A stretch of DNA of 9,398 bases from Micropepsaceae bacterium (GCA_025450355.1 JANWHR010000145.1:1-9398), one strand, 5' to 3'; positions 1 to 6,917 are shown, numbered from the stretch's first letter. Notes: generated from the letters alone by a model not told the origin. Translations and numbers: made by a program.

Positions 1-22
1 CGATCACGAGGCCTCGTGATCG
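1..22. repeat. Perfect 22-bp palindrome at the left edge
   Basis: The arms CGATCACGAGG and CCTCGTGATCG are exact reverse complements with no spacer, placed at the first bases of the window, inside the cvpA frame. It may be a chance codon palindrome, a protein-binding site, or a fold-back artefact at a contig end. The encoded Arg-Gly-Leu looks natural for CvpA, which argues mildly for real sequence. Confidence 0.6.
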
Positions 23-261
23 TCAGTCTTGCTTATCTCGCTTTCGCTGCCCTTGTCCCGGAGCGGGATCATCCCGACGTGCTGGTCAAAGCACGTCTTT
101 ACCCCGTGATCCGGGAAACCGGCCGGATTCTGGAGGCGCTGTTGCCCGGGCAAAATGCGAACGGCAGGAAACAGAAAGAAACCGGCTCTTCCACAGCTTT
201 TGCCGGCACGGCCGGCGATGACCGGACCGGCGCTATGGCGCGACTGAAAAGGCCGGAGTAG
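1..261 (+). CDS. cvpA: CvpA family inner-membrane protein, C-terminal part (5' end outside window)
   Basis: The open frame runs from the left edge to a TAG at 259-261, so only the last 86 codons are present. The first residues (RGLVIVSLAYLAFAAL) form the end of a hydrophobic helix. They are followed by a conserved-looking LVPERDHP segment and an amphipathic stretch ending in LLPGQ, which is how alphaproteobacterial CvpA/colicin V production family proteins end after their last membrane span. The final ~35 residues are polar and low-complexity. Family knowledge: CvpA is a small multi-span inner-membrane protein, originally linked to colicin V export and later to envelope stress and bile resistance; its biochemical role is unsettled. 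The position directly before purF (4-nt gap) repeats the cvpA-purF order of E. coli and supports the call. No frameshift is seen, but a perfect palindrome occupies the first 22 bases, so the extreme edge deserves caution. Confidence 0.75.
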   Translation, partial: RSRGLVIVSLAYLAFAALVPERDHPDVLVKARLYPVIRETGRILEALLPGQNANGRKQKETGSSTAFAGTAGDDRTGAMARLKRPE

Positions 262-265
262 AGAT

Positions 266-1732
266 TTGAACCAACGGAAGGTTTTGGCGCGTTCCATGGC
301 TGCACCTGACGATAAACTACATGAGGAATGTGGCGTCTTCGGAATTTTCGGCCACGAGGACGCCGGGGCGATGACTGCGCTGGGGCTGCATGCGTTGCAG
401 CATCGCGGCCAGGAAGCCGCAGGAATCGTTACCTTCGACGGCCGGCAATTCATGTCCGAACGCCACCTTGGCCTGGTGGGAGACGTATTCGGGAAGCATG
501 GCCATACGCAGAATCTTTGTGGTCTCAATGCGATCGGGCATGTCCGCTATTCTACGTCAGGCGGTCCTGGCGGGCGGAACATCCAGCCAATGTTCGCCGA
601 ACTCACGGGTGGAGGACTCGCGCTGGCGCACAACGGCAACCTCACCAATGCACGTCAGCTGCGCCGCGATCTTGTACGGCAGGGTGCGATTTTCCAGTCC
701 ACTTCCGACACCGAGGTGATCATCCATCTCGTCGCCAGAAGCCATTATGAGCTGGTCGTCGAAAAACTGATTGACGCCTTGAAGCATGTGGAAGGGGCCT
801 ATTCTCTGGTGGCGCTCACTTCGAAGAAGTTGATTGGGGTGCGCGACAGCTATGGCGTGCGGCCGCTTGTTCTGGGCAAGCTCGACAATGCATTCATTCT
901 CGCGTCCGAGACCTGCGCGCTGGACATCATTGGTGCCGAATTCGTCCGCGACGTCGAGCCGGGCGAAATGGTGGTGATCACCAGTGACGGTATTGATTCG
1001 CTCCACCCATTCCCGCCTAAGCGACGGCGCTTCTGCATCTTCGAATATGTCTATTTTGCGCGCCCGGACTCCATGGTCGAGGGCAGGAATGTCTATGACG
1101 TGCGGAAGCAGATTGGCATGGAGTTGGCGTGCGAGGCGCCTGCCGCCGCCGATATGGTGATACCCGTGCCGGATTCGGGGGTTCCGGCGGCGCTGGGCTA
1201 TGCCGCGGCGTCCGGGCTGCCGTTCGAGTTCGGGATCATACGCAACCATTATGTCGGCCGCACATTCATCGAGCCGTCGGATCGGATTCGTCATCTGGGC
1301 GTGAAGTTGAAGCACAACGCCAACCGGGAAATGCTGAGGGGTAAGCGGATCGTACTGGTGGACGATTCCATCGTCCGGGGCACGACATCAAAGAAGATCG
1401 TCGAGATGGTCCGCGATGCCGGCGCCACGGAGGTGCATTTTCGAATCGCGAGCCCACCCACCACGAATTCCTGCTTTTATGGGGTCGATACCCCGAACAG
1501 GGACGATTTGCTCGCACACAAACTCGATCTGGAAGGCATGCGCGAATTCATTCGCGCCGACTCGCTGGCATTTGTCTCCATAGAAGGGCTTTATCGCGCG
1601 GTGGGCGCAGCGGGACGCGATCCGGTGGCGCCCCAGTTCTGCGATGCCTGTTTTTCGGGGGATTACCCGATTGAACCGGTCGACGCGCATGAGCATCGGC
1701 GTCAGCTTTCGCTCCTGACGGAAATGGCGTGA
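266..1732 (+). CDS. purF: Amidophosphoribosyltransferase (glutamine PRPP amidotransferase)
   Basis: Catalyses the first committed step of de novo purine synthesis in the cytosol: PRPP + glutamine to 5-phosphoribosylamine + glutamate. The N-terminal half is an Ntn-type glutaminase whose nucleophile is Cys22 in HEECGVFGIFG, followed by LHALQHRGQEAAG and the RYSTSGG segment. The C-terminal half is a phosphoribosyltransferase domain with the PRPP loop VLVDDSIVRGTT at residues 363-374. Cys257, Cys403, Cys459 and Cys462 match the four 4Fe-4S ligands of the Bacillus-type enzyme, so this is the propeptide-processed, cluster-containing class, unlike E. coli PurF, which begins MCG. The TTG at 266 has GGAG (255-258) 7 nt upstream. 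ATG at 296 is a real alternative: it would leave exactly 11 residues before the nucleophile, as in B. subtilis, but its GGAAGG lies a long 13 nt away. The gene follows cvpA by 4 nt and overlaps the next gene as GTGA. No PurR-type site is evident. Function is certain; the start is not. Confidence 0.96.
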   Translation: MNQRKVLARSMAAPDDKLHEECGVFGIFGHEDAGAMTALGLHALQHRGQEAAGIVTFDGRQFMSERHLGLVGDVFGKHGHTQNLCGLNAIGHVRYSTSGGPGGRNIQPMFAELTGGGLALAHNGNLTNARQLRRDLVRQGAIFQSTSDTEVIIHLVARSHYELVVEKLIDALKHVEGAYSLVALTSKKLIGVRDSYGVRPLVLGKLDNAFILASETCALDIIGAEFVRDVEPGEMVVITSDGIDSLHPFPPKRRRFCIFEYVYFARPDSMVEGRNVYDVRKQIGMELACEAPAAADMVIPVPDSGVPAALGYAAASGLPFEFGIIRNHYVGRTFIEPSDRIRHLGVKLKHNANREMLRGKRIVLVDDSIVRGTTSKKIVEMVRDAGATEVHFRIASPPTTNSCFYGVDTPNRDDLLAHKLDLEGMREFIRADSLAFVSIEGLYRAVGAAGRDPVAPQFCDACFSGDYPIEPVDAHEHRRQLSLLTEMA

Positions 1733-2433
1733 CATTTTCAGGCCGGTTGGTGCTTGTCACGGGGGCTTCGCGCGGTATTGGCCGGGCAGCCGCACTTGCA
1801 CTCGGCGCCTGCGGCGCACATGTGCTGGCGCTCGCGCGCGACGTGGATGCGCTCGAAAAGCTCGATGACGAAATTCGGCGCGCGGGCGGGTCCGCCACGC
1901 TGGTGCCCCTCGATTTGACCGATTTTGCCGGCATTGACCGCCTGCAAGGCACCCTGGCACAACGCTGGGGAAGGCTCGACGGGCTGTTTGGCAATGCGGC
2001 CATTCTTGGTCCGCTGACACCTGTTACGCATCTTCAGCCCCGCGCCTGGGATGATCTGCTCGCCATCAATGTGACCGCCAATTGGCGGTTGTTGCGGGTG
2101 CTGGATCCCCTGCTGAAAAAATCCGACGCTGGTCGTGTGCTGTTCGTCAGCTCCGGATCGGCGCACTTCAACCGCCCCTACTGGGGTGGATACGCCATCA
2201 CCAAAGCGGCGCTCGAGGTCCTGACTTTCACCTATGCCGCAGAATGCAACGGGACCAATATTCGGGCCAATGTGCTCAACCCCGGGCCCACCCGGACGCG
2301 CATGCGCGCCGAGGCTTTTCCGGGCGAAGATCCGGAGACCTTGCCGGCGCCGGAAGAACTGGTCCCGTTGATAACCGAATTTCTGTCGCCCGAGTGCACG
2401 AGGACTGGCGAACTGGTGAATTTCCGCCACTGA
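1729..2433 (+). CDS. SDR family NAD(P)-dependent oxidoreductase
   Basis: A 234-residue classical short-chain dehydrogenase/reductase with one Rossmann domain. The cofactor loop TGASRGIG sits near residues 11-18, and GNAA (Asn89) replaces the usual NNAG. The catalytic Ser142 lies in VSSGSAH, and Tyr155-x-x-x-Lys159 is in GYAITKAA, so the active site looks intact. NPGPTRTRMRAEAFPG after strand 6 matches the usual NPG-T segment. Overall it resembles the YciK-like SDRs. The substrate cannot be told from sequence. The GTG start overlaps the purF stop in the tetranucleotide GTGA, implying translational coupling to purF; GGA lies about 7 nt upstream inside purF. Coupling to purF is, as far as I recall, common in Alphaproteobacteria, but no purine-pathway reaction is known for it. 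The gene ends one base before the stop of the convergent der gene. Confidence 0.9.
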   Translation: MTFSGRLVLVTGASRGIGRAAALALGACGAHVLALARDVDALEKLDDEIRRAGGSATLVPLDLTDFAGIDRLQGTLAQRWGRLDGLFGNAAILGPLTPVTHLQPRAWDDLLAINVTANWRLLRVLDPLLKKSDAGRVLFVSSGSAHFNRPYWGGYAITKAALEVLTFTYAAECNGTNIRANVLNPGPTRTRMRAEAFPGEDPETLPAPEELVPLITEFLSPECTRTGELVNFRH

Positions 2434-2440
2434 ATCAGTG
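2428..2440. repeat. 13-bp palindrome formed by two convergent gene ends
   Basis: CACTGA and TCAGTG flank the single base A2434. Each half is the His codon plus TGA stop of a gene (SDR on plus, der on minus), so both genes end in the same six bases and mirror each other. As RNA it gives only a 5-bp stem. On the plus strand a T6 run (2451-2456) follows 10 nt later, too far for a textbook terminator. Confidence 0.6.
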
Positions 2441-3781
2441 CGTATACGGATTTTTTGAAGCGCGCAGAGTGATGCGGATCGGCGTACCGGGCAATTCGAA
2501 CGCAGTTCTCAGCCCATTGACGAGATAGCGAAGGTAAGATTCGGGCAGCTCCTTCAGTTGATTGCCGAAGAGCACGAAAGTCGGCGGCCGTGCTTTCGCC
2601 TGAAGCATATAACGCAGCCGTATTCGCCGGCCCCGGATTGCGGGTGGTTGGTGGCGCATTAGCGCCGATTGGAGAAAGCGGTTCAATGCGGCCGTCGGAA
2701 TCCGCTGGTTCCAGACGCGATCTGCTTCGAAAACGGCCGGCAGCAGCCCGTCCATGCCTTCGCCCGTAAGCGCCGATAAACCGGCAAATTGTGCGCCTGC
2801 GACTTGCGGCAACAGGCGGTCCAGGCGTTCGCGCAATTCACGGCGCGCGGCGGCCGGATTGCCGACGAGATCCCATTTGTTGGCCGCGAATACGATGGCA
2901 CGGCCCTCGCTCGCGACCAGGTCCGCAATCGCGAGGTCCTGCTTTTCCAGCGCATGCAGCGCATCCATCACCAGAATCACGCAATCCGCGAAGCGGACGG
3001 CGTTCAGTGTGGATGCGGTGGAAAGCTTGTCCAGCTCTTCGACGACTTGCGCTTTCTTTCGCAGGCCCGCGGTATCGTGCAGCAGAATGTCCCGGCCGCC
3101 GGCGCGCAGCTCCGCGAGCACGGCATCACGTGTAATTCCCGCTTCAGGCCCGGTAAGTGCCCGTTCGCTTCCCACCAGCCGGTTCAGAAGCGTCGATTTT
3201 CCCACGTTTGGACGGCCGATGATCGCAAGACGAAGAGGTTTTTTTGCTGATTCATCTTCGCTCGGTTCATCCTCAGGGTCTTCCACCCGGGCGGCATAAG
3301 GAACAAGGGCGTCGTACAGGTCGGCAAGCCCGAGTCCATGTTCGGCCGAAACAGCGATGGCATTTCCGAACCCCAGCGAGGAGGCATCCAGGACGTCCAT
3401 TTCGCTCGCAGCGCTTTCAGCCTTGTTTGCGACGAGGACAACCGGTTTGCCGCGCCTGTGCAAGACGCGGGCAAAATCCCGATCGGAAGCTGTGATGCCT
3501 GCACGCGCATCAATCACGAAGAGGCACAGGTCCGAATCGTCAATCGCCGCTAATGTCTGTGCGGCCATGCGTGCGGCCATACTGCCGGGCGGTCCACTGT
3601 CAAATCCCGCCGTATCCATCAGGTGCAGGGAAATGCCGCCGAAGTTGCTTTCCGCAGTGGTGCGGTCGCGCGTGACCCCGGCCGTATCGTGCACGATGGC
3701 GAGTCTCGCGCCGGCCAGCCGGTTGAACAGCGTGGACTTGCCAACATTTGGACGGCCCACAATCGCGACGGTGAGTGGCAT
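2435..3781 (-). CDS. der: Ribosome biogenesis GTPase Der (EngA)
   Basis: Essential cytosolic GTPase that acts in late maturation of the 50S ribosomal subunit. The tandem G-domain layout unique to Der is complete. Domain 1 has GRPNVGKS at residues 9-16, DTAG at 56-59, NKAE at 119-122 and SAEHG at 145-149. An acidic linker (about 166-180, EDPEDEPSEDES) leads to domain 2, with GRPNVGKS at 189-196, DTAG at 236-239 and NKWD at 301-304. A KH-like RNA-binding domain fills roughly 360-448 and ends in KNPYTH, typical for the family. NKAE in place of NKxD in the first domain is, from memory, usual in Alphaproteobacteria rather than a defect. The length of 448 aa is normal for the class. ATG at 3781 sits 51 nt after the bamB stop, with GGGCGGA about 7 nt upstream, partly inside a small hairpin. 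Last gene of the yfgM-bamB-der set. Confidence 0.96.
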   Translation of the reverse strand: MPLTVAIVGRPNVGKSTLFNRLAGARLAIVHDTAGVTRDRTTAESNFGGISLHLMDTAGFDSGPPGSMAARMAAQTLAAIDDSDLCLFVIDARAGITASDRDFARVLHRRGKPVVLVANKAESAASEMDVLDASSLGFGNAIAVSAEHGLGLADLYDALVPYAARVEDPEDEPSEDESAKKPLRLAIIGRPNVGKSTLLNRLVGSERALTGPEAGITRDAVLAELRAGGRDILLHDTAGLRKKAQVVEELDKLSTASTLNAVRFADCVILVMDALHALEKQDLAIADLVASEGRAIVFAANKWDLVGNPAAARRELRERLDRLLPQVAGAQFAGLSALTGEGMDGLLPAVFEADRVWNQRIPTAALNRFLQSALMRHQPPAIRGRRIRLRYMLQAKARPPTFVLFGNQLKELPESYLRYLVNGLRTAFELPGTPIRITLRASKNPYTH

Positions 3782-3792
3782 GGATCGGTCCG

Positions 3793-3813
3793 CCCGGCAC
3801 GGATCGGTGCGGG
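3793..3813 (-). promoter_or_regulatory. Small hairpin in the bamB-der spacer, just before the der ribosome site
   Basis: In the 51-nt gap between the bamB stop and the der start, the arms CCCGGCAC and GTGCGGG can pair around a 6-nt loop with one bulged base. On the der mRNA the 3' arm includes the GGG of the GGGCGGA that would serve as the der Shine-Dalgarno. The structure might therefore tune der translation or mark an RNA processing site. No U-tract follows, so it is not an intrinsic terminator. An 8-bp direct repeat GGATCGGT (3782-3789 and 3801-3808) lies in the same gap. Visible in sequence; function is inference. Confidence 0.3.
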
Positions 3814-3832
3814 CTAAATCACGGCGTTATAT

Positions 3833-5230
3833 TCAGCGCAGCGCTACCAGCTGGGCATCATTTGTCAGGACGTACATGATTCCGTTCGCCATCACCGGCG
3901 GAATGAAGGTTCCCTCCGGAATCGCGGTCTCCCCGAGCTTCTGGCCATTGTACGGCGACAGAAGTTCTGCCTTCCCGTCCGACGAAAGCAGCACGAGGAA
4001 GTTCGACACCAGCAACGGACCACTCCACACGATTGGACCACGTTTGCCCTTGGGATCTTCGAAGGACGGCAGAGATGCCGTCCAGCGCACGCGGCCATCG
4101 GCGCGATTAAGGCACACGACCTGACCATCCGTCGATACGACGAAAAGGTTTTCGCCTGCGACCAGCGGGGTCTGAATACCTGCAATATTTCGCGTCCAGG
4201 CGCGCGAGCCCGAACGGAAGTTGATTGCCGCCAACGTTCCCGAGTGGCTGATGGCAAATACCAAATTGCGGTCGATGACCGGACGGCCGGCGATATCATT
4301 GATGATGGTAAGGGATGTCGTGTTGCCCGTCCGGGTGAGCGTGTCATTCCAGGCGGGCGTGCCGTTCTGGGCACGCAACGCAAAAAGCTCACCCGAGCTG
4401 TAAGGCACCACGACCGTGTCGCCGGACACTCCGACGCTTGCGCTGGTAAGCACCCCCGCGCTTTCCACCGTGCCATGGTGATTCCACAACTCATGGCCAT
4501 CGTTCGCATCCAGCGCCTGCGTTTCATTTTCCTGGGTGACGACGTACACCCGTCCGTCCACGACCACGGGTGCCGAGCGTACCGGAACGACCGTATCGGC
4601 TCTCCACAGCTCCTTTCCGGTCTTGGCATCGAGTGCAATGACATTTCCAAACCCGGTTGCGGCAAACAGCTTTCCGTCGTCATAGGCGAGTCCACCGCCA
4701 AAGCCCTTGCGCGGGTCCACGTGGTCCGGGCCGAACAGGCCGAACCAGGAAGATTGGCCGACGGTGGTATCCGGCGCCAAACCCTCGTCCCAGAGAAGAT
4801 AACCGGCCTTCGCATCGAAGGCATAAACATGCGTGTCGGCATCGAGCACATAAACCGTGTCATTGGCCACAATGGGGGGCGCGGTCAGGCGTGAATCATC
4901 GTCTGTGCCTTTGCCCGCTGGCACGCTCCAAAGCTCCTCCAGAGGGCCATCTGCCATCAGATTGCCGAGGACGTTATCAGGCGTGCCGCCTGGTTCAGGC
5001 CAGTCGGCGTTCTTTTTCGGCGGTGGCAAATCCATTTTTGAGGATGCGAGCTGCGGATCGGCCGCAAGTTCTGCGTCGGAGGCAACGATCGAAATCCGTT
5101 CGCCCTGGATTCTTACCTTTTTCGTGCCGAGGTCGAACCAGTCGGCGACCGCACGATAGGTGTCACAGCCAGAGAGCAGAGCTGCCGCTGAAATCAGCAG
5201 CGCAATGGTAATGACACGCGATTTTGTCAC
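3833..5230 (-). CDS. bamB: Outer membrane protein assembly factor BamB (PQQ-like beta-propeller lipoprotein)
   Basis: Periplasmic-facing lipoprotein that scaffolds the BAM complex, helping BamA insert beta-barrel proteins into the outer membrane. The 465-aa protein has a type II signal peptide (residues 1-21) with lipobox L-S-G-C, giving lipidated Cys22. A linker carries the alphaproteobacterial hallmark GERIS (43-47), then LPPP and WPEPGG. About eight beta-propeller blades follow, each with a degenerate PQQ-like signature such as VIALDAKTGKELW, TQALDANDGHELW and VVCLNRADGRVRW; the last ends LVALR. The frame is open upstream to 5470, but the GTG at 5230 is the correct start: it precedes the signal peptide by four residues, overlaps the yfgM stop as GTGA, and has AGGA 9 nt upstream within an A-rich run. 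Residue +2 after the lipid Cys is Asp, unusual for an outer-membrane lipoprotein by E. coli rules. A general PQQ-propeller lipoprotein is the fallback name; the yfgM/der neighbours favour BamB. Confidence 0.92.
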   Translation of the reverse strand: MTKSRVITIALLISAAALLSGCDTYRAVADWFDLGTKKVRIQGERISIVASDAELAADPQLASSKMDLPPPKKNADWPEPGGTPDNVLGNLMADGPLEELWSVPAGKGTDDDSRLTAPPIVANDTVYVLDADTHVYAFDAKAGYLLWDEGLAPDTTVGQSSWFGLFGPDHVDPRKGFGGGLAYDDGKLFAATGFGNVIALDAKTGKELWRADTVVPVRSAPVVVDGRVYVVTQENETQALDANDGHELWNHHGTVESAGVLTSASVGVSGDTVVVPYSSGELFALRAQNGTPAWNDTLTRTGNTTSLTIINDIAGRPVIDRNLVFAISHSGTLAAINFRSGSRAWTRNIAGIQTPLVAGENLFVVSTDGQVVCLNRADGRVRWTASLPSFEDPKGKRGPIVWSGPLLVSNFLVLLSSDGKAELLSPYNGQKLGETAIPEGTFIPPVMANGIMYVLTNDAQLVALR

Positions 5231-5949
5231 GGTTTTTTTTCCTGACCTGCGGCCGGACCACCAGGCGGTGCGGACGCGCTTTGACTGGCATCCGCGATGG
5301 ACCCCTCCGGATTTGCCTTGAGGAATTCCGCGATTCCGCCTGCGCGCTGGCGCAAACTGGGCGGAGCGGCAGTATCCTGCGCGATCTGTTGATATTCGCC
5401 GATTGCCTGGGTTCGCGCCCCGACCTTGAGATCGGAATAAGCGATGACCTCCGAGGCGGCAAAACGCCACGGATTATCCTTTGCCATCAGCGGCTGCAGG
5501 AGTGACACGAGTTCAGATTTTGGCGATGCATCGGCCAATGTCCAGGCGAGGCGCAGTCGTGCAGCGCCGGAGAGAACCGGATCGGAGAGTCCGGTCAGTT
5601 GACGCAGCAAATCTACCGATTGATCCCGTTTGCCCTCCGCCAGATACACGCCTGCAAGGCGCAGTTTCGCAAGATCGCTGTATCCACGGGGGCCACTGCG
5701 TGCAATCTGGGCGAACTGCGTCTCTGCGCCCACGTAGTTACCGGAATCCGCCAATTGGCTCGCCTGCTGGAACTGGTCGGAGGTACGCTGGCGTTGCGCC
5801 AGGTCATAGCGCTGATACAACTCAAATGCGGCAACAGCGACAATGATCAGAGCGGCCAGCCCGATCACATAGTTGCCGTAGAGCTTCCAGAGCTTTTCGT
5901 ATCGCTCCCGGCGGACGTCCTCTTCGACTTCCTGGAAGATGTCGCTCAA
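5227..5949 (-). CDS. YfgM-like tetratricopeptide membrane protein
   Basis: A 240-aa protein with the layout of YfgM/ancillary SecYEG subunit-type proteins. A cytosolic charged N-terminus (MSDIFQEVEEDVRRER) is followed by a single transmembrane segment at about residues 26-46 and a periplasmic helical region with TPR-like pairs from about 55 to 200 (for example NYVGAETQFAQIA, AKLRLAGVYLAEG). A low-complexity Ala/Gly/Pro tail closes the protein. Known family role: in E. coli YfgM contacts the Sec translocon and periplasmic chaperones such as PpiD; a direct test in Alphaproteobacteria is not known to me. The start is TTG at 5949: no in-frame ATG lies nearby, GAGGA sits about 9 nt upstream, and the encoded N-terminus is the conserved one. 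The gene overlaps bamB by 4 nt and its last Lys-Lys codons form an A8 run. The same order, yfgM-bamB-der, is found in E. coli. Confidence 0.85.
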   Translation of the reverse strand: MSDIFQEVEEDVRRERYEKLWKLYGNYVIGLAALIIVAVAAFELYQRYDLAQRQRTSDQFQQASQLADSGNYVGAETQFAQIARSGPRGYSDLAKLRLAGVYLAEGKRDQSVDLLRQLTGLSDPVLSGAARLRLAWTLADASPKSELVSLLQPLMAKDNPWRFAASEVIAYSDLKVGARTQAIGEYQQIAQDTAAPPSLRQRAGGIAEFLKANPEGSIADASQSASAPPGGPAAGQEKKP

Positions 5950-6080
5950 TGCGCATAATCCTCGTTCAATGTCCGGCAGGTAGGGCGAACCCCGGTTAAG
6001 GCCGGAGGCGGCTCATGTGAGCCTTGGGCGGAGTCACTACAGCAAAAGTACGGCAGAAAACAGGACGATGGCCGTTCTGC
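5950..6080. other. panB-yfgM intergenic region, 131 nt, with a short palindrome
   Basis: This gap separates the panB stop from the yfgM start. It holds the yfgM ribosome site (GAGGA on the minus strand, near 5959-5963) and a perfect inverted repeat, GGCTCA/TGAGCC around TG, at 6010-6023. The palindrome has no U-tract on either side and its loop is very tight, so it is more plausible as a protein-binding site than as a terminator. I see no convincing -35/-10 pair, so yfgM may be transcribed from a weak promoter here or read through from panB. Confidence 0.4.
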
Positions 6081-6908
6081 TCACGGCGTCTGTTTCCGCA
6101 TCGCATAGACGTTCTCCCGTCCGGGGAACCGCCGGTTGCGCACGTCGTCAGCGTATTCCAGCACGGCCGCTTCAATAGCCGGGCCGAGATGGGCATATTC
6201 GCGCACAAAACGGGGCGGGTCAGGATTCAGTCCCAGCATGTCTTCCATCACCAGGATTTGACCATCGCATTGCGGCGAGGCGCCAATTCCTATGGTTGGA
6301 ATGGGAATTGACCGGGTGATTTTGGCGGCGAGTGGTTCTGCCATTCCTTCGAGAACGACCGCGAAGGCGCCGGCTTCGGAAACTGCGGCAGCGTCAGCTT
6401 CCAGACGCGGCCATTCCGATGGATCGCGGCCCGTGGTGCGAAATCCGCCCATCACCTGAACCATTTGAGGCGTCAATCCAATATGCGCCATCACCGGAAT
6501 GCCGCGCTGCGTGAGATATTGGATCGTCGCAGCCATGCGCGCGCCGCCTTCGAGTTTCAGCGCGGTGCAGCCGGTTTCCTTCATCGCACGCGAGCCATTG
6601 CGGAAGGCGATCTCCGGGCTTTCCTCATAGGATCCGAACGGCATATCGAGCACCACAAGTGCCCGCCGGCTTCCACGCATGACCGCCTGGCAGTGCAAGA
6701 TCATCAGCTCGAGGCTGACGCCAAGCGTGGTCTCCATCCCGTGCATCACCATGCCCAGCGAATCGCCAACCAGCATCAGATCGACGTGATTGTCGAGCAG
6801 CTTCGCCGTATGTGCGTGGTAGCAGGTAAGGCAGACGATCGGGGCGCCGGCCTTGCGGGCACGGATTTGCGGCACCGTGATGCGCGCAACTTCCAGATGT
6901 GCGGACAT
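6081..6908 (-). CDS. panB: 3-methyl-2-oxobutanoate hydroxymethyltransferase (ketopantoate hydroxymethyltransferase)
   Basis: First committed step of pantothenate (and so CoA) synthesis in the cytosol: alpha-ketoisovalerate + 5,10-methylene-THF to ketopantoate. A 275-residue TIM barrel of normal length. Mg2+-binding positions are visible: Asp49 in LVGDSLGM, Asp88 in VLDMPFGSYE and Glu120 in KLEGG; Glu187 in VVLEGM matches the catalytic Glu of E. coli PanB. HIGLTPQ, GIGASPQCDGQILV and the C-terminal FPGRENVY-type segment are also family features. I chose ATG at 6908, with GGAG 5 nt upstream, because homologues begin close to this point. An in-frame ATG at 6947 would add 13 residues (MAKRSNFFSFGVD) and has its own GGGGAG, but it lies in the loop of a strong hairpin. 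No panC is present in the window. Confidence 0.95.
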   Translation of the reverse strand: MSAHLEVARITVPQIRARKAGAPIVCLTCYHAHTAKLLDNHVDLMLVGDSLGMVMHGMETTLGVSLELMILHCQAVMRGSRRALVVLDMPFGSYEESPEIAFRNGSRAMKETGCTALKLEGGARMAATIQYLTQRGIPVMAHIGLTPQMVQVMGGFRTTGRDPSEWPRLEADAAAVSEAGAFAVVLEGMAEPLAAKITRSIPIPTIGIGASPQCDGQILVMEDMLGLNPDPPRFVREYAHLGPAIEAAVLEYADDVRNRRFPGRENVYAMRKQTP

Positions 6909-6917
6909 GTCCACTCC

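Noticed and set aside
557..1315. 252-codon open frame antisense to purF
   Set aside because: Shadow of the purF coding strand; no recognisable domain and Arg/His-rich composition typical of antisense frames in GC-rich genes.
1738..2430. 230-codon open frame antisense to the SDR gene
   Set aside because: The plus-strand SDR has all catalytic motifs; the antisense frame shows none.
3357..4124. 255-codon plus-strand frame across the der-bamB junction
   Set aside because: It crosses two well-supported minus-strand genes, is Ser/Arg-rich and has no family signature.
3892..4872. 326-codon minus-strand frame inside bamB
   Set aside because: Alternate frame of the propeller gene; composition is Arg/Ser/Met-skewed and it has no domain.
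5231..5470. Upstream extension of the bamB frame by 80 codons
   Set aside because: It lies wholly inside yfgM in another frame, and the signal peptide with its lipobox begins at the GTG at 5230.
6010..6023. Palindrome GGCTCA-TG-TGAGCC as a panB terminator
   Set aside because: The loop is too tight and no U-tract follows on the minus strand; at most a binding site.
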